From JBOGXA01 sp050694175 (GTDB taxonomy: Bacteria > Actinomycetota > CADDZG01 > WHSQ01), in the NCBI GenBank assembly GCA_050694175.1, contig JBOGXA010000016.1, positions 1-64,000 of the forward strand: DNA of 64,000 nucleotides, written 5' to 3'. Below are positions 59,574-64,000 of the stretch, one piece after another. Positions within the stretch are counted from its first letter, which is position 1; each line of letters begins with the position of its first letter. Made by a program: the position numbers and the translations under genes. The notes beneath the pieces are model-generated. The model saw only the letters and a list, made by a program, of their open reading frames with translations, did no database searches and was not told the origin of the DNA.

Positions 59574-60383
59574 TTACTCCGAGGACCAGGGCTCGCGGAA
59601 GTCTGCGTAGATGGTGAGTCCGCCGTCAACGAAGAGAGTCTGGCCGGTGATGTAAGCGGCGTCGTCGCTGGCGAGAAAACAGGTTACCCCGGCCATTTCG
59701 TCTGCAGTGCCCGCGCGCACCATCGGGATATGGGACGTGACCTGATCACTCTTCACGGGATCATCGACCCAGGCCCGGTTGATCGGGGTGATCGTCGCGC
59801 CCGGCCCGATGCCGTTGACCCTGATGCCTCTCGCCGCGTACTCGAGAGCAAGGGTGGTCGTGAGGTTCTGCATCCCACCCTTGCTGACGGAGTACCCGAG
59901 GTAGTTGGGTTTCGGGATCCGTTGGTGCACGCTCGATACGTTGATGACGACTCCGGGCTTCTCCGTAGAGATGAAGTGCTTGATGGCTTCCCGCGCGCAC
60001 AGGAACGCTCCCCGCAGGTTGACTGCCAGCACCTTGTCGAATTCGTCGGCGGACAGCTCGTGGGACGGCCGCGAGATCTGGATGCCGGCGTTGTTGACCA
60101 GGATGTCGATACCGCCGAGCTGCCGGACGGTCTCATCGACCATCTGCGCGACTTCGCCCTCCTTTGAAACATCACCCCGCACGAGGACGTCGCGTACCCC
60201 TTCCTCTTTCACCCTGCGAACGCAGGCATGGACTTGCGCTTCGGTTTCGTCGGCTTCATGTGCCCCCCGCAGGTAGTTGATTGCAACGTTGGCGCCGTAC
60301 TCTGCGAACCGGACCGCGATGGCCTGGCCGATTCCGGAGGTGCCGCCCGTGACCAGGACGTTCTTCCCTTTGAGCCCTCGCAT
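59574..60383 (-). CDS. Short-chain dehydrogenase/reductase (glucose 1-dehydrogenase-like)
   Basis: 269 residues, classical SDR. VLVTGGTSGIGQAIAVRFAE is the cofactor TGxxxGxG loop, VRGDVSKEG the second strand, LVNNAGIQ the NNAG motif, VINVSSVHQRI the catalytic Ser, and YLGYSVSKGGMQN the YxxxK pair. GPGATITPINRAW and FVDGGL close the domain. It resembles glucose 1-dehydrogenase or 3-oxoacyl-ACP reductase-like enzymes. ATG 60383 follows GGAGGG at six bases. Divergent from the GH15 gene. Confidence 0.92.
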   Translation of the reverse strand: MRGLKGKNVLVTGGTSGIGQAIAVRFAEYGANVAINYLRGAHEADETEAQVHACVRRVKEEGVRDVLVRGDVSKEGEVAQMVDETVRQLGGIDILVNNAGIQISRPSHELSADEFDKVLAVNLRGAFLCAREAIKHFISTEKPGVVINVSSVHQRIPKPNYLGYSVSKGGMQNLTTTLALEYAARGIRVNGIGPGATITPINRAWVDDPVKSDQVTSHIPMVRAGTADEMAGVTCFLASDDAAYITGQTLFVDGGLTIYADFREPWSSE

Positions 60384-60492
60384 GAGCATCCCTCCTCGGT
60401 CGAGTGAACTGCCCGCCGCCGCAGGGAGCGCGAGTACCGCTCTCGGCATACGGGTGTCATCTGATGGGTATCGTCCGCGACCGACCCGATCC

Positions 60493-60512
60493 GTTACACA
60501 CCGCTTTGTAAC
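60493..60512. promoter_or_regulatory. Inverted repeat between SDR and GH15 genes
   Basis: GTTACA (60493-60498) and TGTAAC (60507-60512) form a 6-bp inverted repeat with an eight-base spacer in the divergent promoter region. The GTTAC/GTAAC arms resemble the inner stem at 31561-31577, but the spacing differs by a few bases, so a common regulator is uncertain. Confidence 0.35.
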
Positions 60513-60588
60513 GCAACTGCCGGCTCCGGAACAGTAGATGGTGAACCCGAACCTCCATCGGGACGACCACGGAGATGACTAGGGAGGG

Positions 60589-62425
60589 ATGATGAATACA
60601 CCCATCGCCGACTACGGACTCATCTCCGACTGCCACTCGGCGGCGCTGGTGTCGCGCGCGGGAGGGATCGATTGGCTGTGTTTCCCGCGCTTCGACCGGC
60701 CTTCCACCTTTGCCCGCATCCTGGACGAAAGCGGAGGAAGCTGGTCGATAAGCCCGGTGGATGTAACCGAAACGAACCGCCGTTACGCCGACGACACAAT
60801 GGTGCTCGAGACGATCTTTGTGACCCGGACCGGAACGGCGATCCTGCGGGACGCGCTGAGCAATGGGCGCCGGCGAGCACGGTCACGACCTCGGCACGCA
60901 CAGCCCGCACCTGCTGATCAGAGAGATCACCTGCACCGACGGACGGGTCGAGTTCGAGACGAACTTCTCGCCCCGACCCGAATACGGACTGATATTCCCC
61001 GTGTTGACGGCGGTTGAAGGCGGAGTGGCCACCCGAGGAGGTGCCGACCTGTTGGTCCTATCGTCGCCCGTCGAACTCGCCATCGAAAACAGCGACGCAT
61101 CCGGCCTCGATGCCCTCGAGAAGGGTGAGAGGAAGCGATTCGCACTGCACCACTCGCAGAGTTGGGAAGTACCACCCCGGGTCTGGTCGCAGGACGAGAT
61201 AGCAGAGCGCATGGACGACACGCTCGAGGCGTGGCGCACGTGGTCGGAACTCCACCAGGCCTATGAGGGCCCGTGGCGCGACCTCGTTCGTCAGAGTGGC
61301 CGGGTGTTGCAGGCGCTCACCTATCGCCCCACGGGCGCAGTCGTCGCGGCGCCGACCACCTCGCTACCGGAGGAGGTCGGCGGCGAGCGCAACTGGGACT
61401 ATCGCTACGCGTGGGTGCGGGACGCAAGCCTGACGCTCGAGGCACTCTGGGTCGCGGCATGCCCCGACGAGGCGACCGACTTCTTCTCGTACATGGCGGG
61501 CGCCGCGGCCGCGCAGCTGAACCGCGGCTCCGACCTCCAGATCATGTTTGGCGTGGGCGGTGAGCATGATCTCACCGAGCGCGAGCTCGCTCACCTGTCC
61601 GGGTGGCGGGACAGCCGGCCGGTGCGGGTCGGCAACGGTGCTTGGAACCAGCGACAGCTCGATGTTTATGGTGAGCTGCTCAACGCCGCTTACCGTTTGT
61701 CCGACCAATGGGAGGAGTTCGACGACGCCACCAACAGGTTCCTCATCGACGTGGCCGAAGCCGCGGCCGCCCGGTGGCGAGAATCCGATCAAGGTATCTG
61801 GGAGGTGCGCGGCGGAGCGCAGGAGTTCCTCTACTCCAAGCTGATGTGCTGGGTCGCCCTCGACTGCGCGATCAAGCTTGCAGACCGGCTCGGTGCCGCC
61901 GGTCGCGTGGACGGATGGGCGAAGACGCGCGAGGAGATCAAAGACGCGATCCTGCAGCGCGGGTGGAGCGAGCGGGCTCAGGCCTTTGCGCAGGCGTTCG
62001 GTTCCGATGAGCTGGATGCGTCCGTCCTCATGATGCCCATCGTCGGCTTCATTTTAGGGAACGACCCACGGATGCTGTCCACGATCAGGGCCATTGAGGA
62101 ACGGCTCACCGACGAGCACGGCCTCGTGTTCAGGTACAAGGCACACGACGGGCTCGAAGGCGAGGAGGGCACGTTCCTGCTGTGCACGTTCTGGCTCGCG
62201 CAGGCGCAAGCCCTGGCCGGTGAGGTCCAGCGAGCCCGCGCAACGTTTGAACGTGCGGTGGCATTCGCCAACGATCTTGGGCTCCTCGCCGAGGAGGTCG
62301 ACCCGGTCACGAAGGAGCTGCTCGGGAACTTCCCGCAGGCGTTCAGTCATATCGGGCTCGTCAACGCTGCGTGGGCGATCGCGCAGGCTGAGAGGGGTTT
62401 GACCCCCGGAGGATCTCCCCTGTGA
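60589..62425 (+). CDS. GH15-family glucoamylase/trehalase-like protein with one frameshift
   Basis: Frame 1 (60589 to about 60856) gives IADYGLISDCHSAALVSRAG and WLCFPRFDRPSTFARIL, the N-terminal beta-sandwich start. At CTGAGCAATGGGCGCC the frame changes; removing one A restores DALSMGAGEHGHDLG. The second frame holds the (alpha/alpha)6 barrel: SLPEEVGGERNWDYRYAWVR with catalytic-site residues, YGELLNAAYRL, and the closing IGLVNAAWAIAQAE. About 611 residues, as in intracellular GH15 trehalases/glucoamylases of actinobacteria. Probably trehalose or oligosaccharide hydrolysis. The break is likely an assembly error. AGGGAGGG precedes the ATG. Confidence 0.85.
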
Positions 62426-63583
62426 GAACCGGGCCCGGCGGCCCCGCGTCCGGCGACGAGGGGCGACGCGCCGAGGTCGACGCAAAGCTGACGACGATTC
62501 GGGGGTGGCTGGACGAGCGAGACCTCGATGCGGTTCTGCTCGGCTCACAGGCGAACTTTGCGTGGATCACCGGGGGCGGGCACAGCCACATCTCGATTGG
62601 AGAGGAGGCGGGGATCGCGACGGTGCTCGTGACGAGACAGGAGGCCTTCGTCGTCACGACGAACATCGAGGCCGGCCGGCTCGCGGACGAGGAACTCGGC
62701 GGGCTCCCATTCGAGATCCACGCCTACCCGTGGCACGAGCCGGGCGCGCTCCGGGAGTTCGTGGGGGTAACGAGCGATCCGGCAAGAACGGTCGGGGACG
62801 GCGCAATAGGAGGATGGCCGGTGGCAGATCCGAGCTTCGCGTGCATGCGCTACGTCATGTCGGCGCCGGAGGTCGACCGGTACCGAGCTCTCGGACAAGA
62901 CGCCGCGACCGCGGTTGAGACCGCGTGCCGCAGCGCCCGTCCCGGGATGTCGGAACTCGATGTTGCGGCGGTCGTTGCATCCGAGTGCGCCGCGCGCGGC
63001 ATCGTAGCCCTCGTCGATCTCGTGGCGGCCGACGATCGCATCGCGGCGTACCGGCATCCGCTTCCGACATCCAGAACCGTCGCCAAAACGGTGCTTGTTG
63101 CTCTCACGGGCCGCCGTCACGGTCTGCACGCGTCGCTCACGCGCATGGTGACCTTCGGGGCACCCGACGACGACCTGCGTAGGCGCCACGAGGCGGTGAC
63201 GCGGGTGGACGCGTGCGAGATCTATGAGAGCCGTCCCGGCCGCTCGCTCGGCACGGTGATGCGCAAGGGCGCGGACCGGTACGCGGCGGAGGGGTTCCGG
63301 GACGAGTGGAAGCTCCATCACCAAGGAGGTCTGACGGGTTATGCGGGCCGCGAGATCTTTGCGACGCCGTCCACCTCACACATCTTGGAGGCCGGAAACG
63401 TGACCGCGTGGAACCCCTTCGATCACCAGGGTCAAATCCGAGGACACCGTTCTGGTCACAGACGAGGACTTCGAGGTGTTGACACGCACGGGCGAATGGC
63501 CCGAGCGTGAGGTGCCGATGGATCGAGTCACCGTCACGCGCCCCCATCTTGCGCGCCGACTGATCTCTTCTGGCGGCATTTGA
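62422..63583 (+). CDS. M24-family aminopeptidase-like protein with C-terminal frameshift
   Basis: GTG overlaps the GH15 stop. The N-terminal creatinase-like domain (LGSQANFAWITGGGHSHIS) is followed by a pita-bread domain: PGMSELDVAAVVASECAARG, YRHPLPTSRTVAKTVLVALT, and WKLHHQGGLTGYAGRE. The metal Asp pair of active M24 peptidases (DxG, then SDxTR) is replaced by ALTGRRHGLHASLTR, so a catalytically altered family is likely. Near 63418 (AACCCCTTCG) one extra T shifts the frame. The true tail SITRVKSEDTVLVTDED continues to TGA 63583; unshifted, it would end at 63510. Confidence 0.82.
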
Positions 63584-63616
63584 CCGCGGGCCGCTATCTC
63601 GGATAGAAACGAGCTA

Positions 63617-63730
63617 CTCATCATGAGGGGTCGAGGGAACCAGCCCTGAGAAACCCCGGCAACCCTCTCCGCTTCCGGCGGGGGTAAGGGTGCCACATCT
63701 GGCCCGGCTGAAGGCCCGGGGAAGATGGGT
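63617..63730 (+). ncRNA. SAM riboswitch (S-box/SAM-I type)
   Basis: Conserved blocks appear in order: CTCATCATGAGGGG (P1/P2 start), TCGAGGGAACCAGCCCTGAG, AAACCCCGGCAACC, AAGGGTGCCACATC and the P4 hairpin GGCCCGGCTGAAGGCCCGGG, closing with GATGGG, which pairs with the first CTCATC. The GCAACC and GGTGCCA pair is diagnostic. It binds S-adenosylmethionine. It sits directly in front of thrC and acts with the hairpin at 63744-63769. Confidence 0.9.
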
Positions 63731-63743
63731 GGCGCTCCGGCGT

Positions 63744-63769
63744 CTCCTCGGGACAACCGAACCGAGGAG
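63744..63769 (+). promoter_or_regulatory. RBS-sequestering hairpin of the SAM riboswitch
   Basis: CTCCTCGG (63744-63751) pairs perfectly with CCGAGGAG (63762-63769), and the right arm contains the GAGGAG ribosome site of thrC (ATG at 63775). No T-run follows. Control is therefore translational: this stem hides the ribosome site, probably when SAM is bound. Confidence 0.75.
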
Positions 63770-63774
63770 GCACG

Positions 63775-64000
63775 ATGAGCGCAACCGGTACCGTCTCCAC
63801 ACACCCGTCCCTGGGCGTCTCGACTCTGTCGTGCCGGGAGTGTGGGCGCGCATTCGATGTCGGACCTCTCTACTACTGCGATGAGTGCTTCGGGCCGCTG
63901 CAGGCCGACTACGACTACGACGCCATCGCCCAGACGATCTCGGCCCCCGGCATCGCCGCCGGCCCTCCCTCGATCTGGCGCTATGCGCCCCTGTTGCCTG
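63775..64000 (+). CDS. thrC: Threonine synthase (partial, C-terminus beyond window)
   Basis: 75 codons are visible. TLSCRECGRAFDVGPLYYC and DECFGPL form the N-terminal zinc-ribbon of the class that precedes the PLP domain, and DYDAIAQTI and SIWRYAPLLP are the family start of threonine synthase. The catalytic Lys lies outside the window. The enzyme makes threonine from O-phosphohomoserine; SAM control makes sense because this intermediate is shared with methionine synthesis in plants and some actinobacteria. Confidence 0.85.
   Translation, partial: MSATGTVSTHPSLGVSTLSCRECGRAFDVGPLYYCDECFGPLQADYDYDAIAQTISAPGIAAGPPSIWRYAPLLP

Noticed and set aside
1..64000. CRISPR arrays, complete transposons or an integron attC series
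   Set aside because: No regularly spaced direct repeats and no transposase or integrase motifs were seen; the tRNA fragments are irregularly spaced and differ from attC structure.

Overview
The window is a high-GC chromosomal stretch with many GTG and TTG starts, tight ATGA/GTGA gene overlaps and good Shine-Dalgarno sites. The gene families point to the phylum Actinomycetota: LLM flavin oxidoreductases, two DGPF plus ECF42-type sigma pairs, a CGNR zinc-finger protein, a GerW-family protein, a stand-alone 5'-3' exonuclease, GH15 and M24 proteins, and a SAM riboswitch in front of threonine synthase. It is probably an uncultured soil or freshwater lineage; no rRNA or other taxonomic marker is present, so this is inference. 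There is no complete tRNA, no CRISPR array and no recognisable integrase or transposase.

Layout. 1-3.4 kb: a clipped epimerase, a RibD-like reductase, then the first DGPF/ECF42 operon with a TfoX-like protein. 3.4-12.5 kb: a mosaic region with four same-orientation 3'-half tRNA fragments (3727, 4946, 6421, 12415), which separate an MDR oxidoreductase, a membrane adenylate cyclase and a five-gene operon (FAD monooxygenase, DUF3500, LLM oxidoreductase, E1 beta, E1 alpha). Genes at the junctions are truncated or run through the fragments. 12.6-16.2 kb: a cupin and a large secreted M14 zinc carboxypeptidase. 16.9-21.1 kb: an acetoin dehydrogenase operon acoX-acoA-acoB-acoC, followed by convergent tenA. 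22-31.5 kb: small zinc or Cys-rich proteins, a glutathione-independent formaldehyde dehydrogenase, sixA, an amidohydrolase / Fe-S assembly / Zn-alcohol dehydrogenase module of the kind seen beside diiron monooxygenases, a peroxiredoxin, a PEP-mutase-like protein and a second LLM enzyme.

31.6-47 kb: methyltransferases, pterin dehydratase, cupin, GNAT, a Na+/H+ antiporter, envelope glycosyl- and acyltransferases, an M15 peptidase, a TlpA-type lipoprotein whose first active-site Cys codon is TGA, a ParB-like protein, methylglyoxal synthase, a NodI/NodJ-like ABC exporter, a DsbA-like protein and a LysM amidase. 47.4-53.7 kb: an HTH_42 protein with a nonsense codon, the second DGPF/ECF42 operon, a MetE-core protein, an MmcQ/YjbR protein and a 5'-3' exonuclease. 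53.7-59.6 kb: a second class III cyclase in operon with a response-regulator/thioredoxin-reductase-like fusion, and a MerR regulator divergent from a membrane protein across a perfect operator. 59.6-64 kb: an SDR, GH15 and M24 proteins (both with single-base frameshifts), a SAM riboswitch with an RBS-sequestering hairpin, and the start of thrC.

Working together: the aco operon and tenA both concern thiamine diphosphate enzymes and cofactor. The fdhA and 25.6-28.4 kb genes suggest oxidation of short alcohols or aldehydes, though no monooxygenase is present here. Several genes carry one-base indels or in-frame TGA codons. Some may be draft-assembly errors, but the TGA at the redox Cys is placed exactly where selenocysteine would sit.
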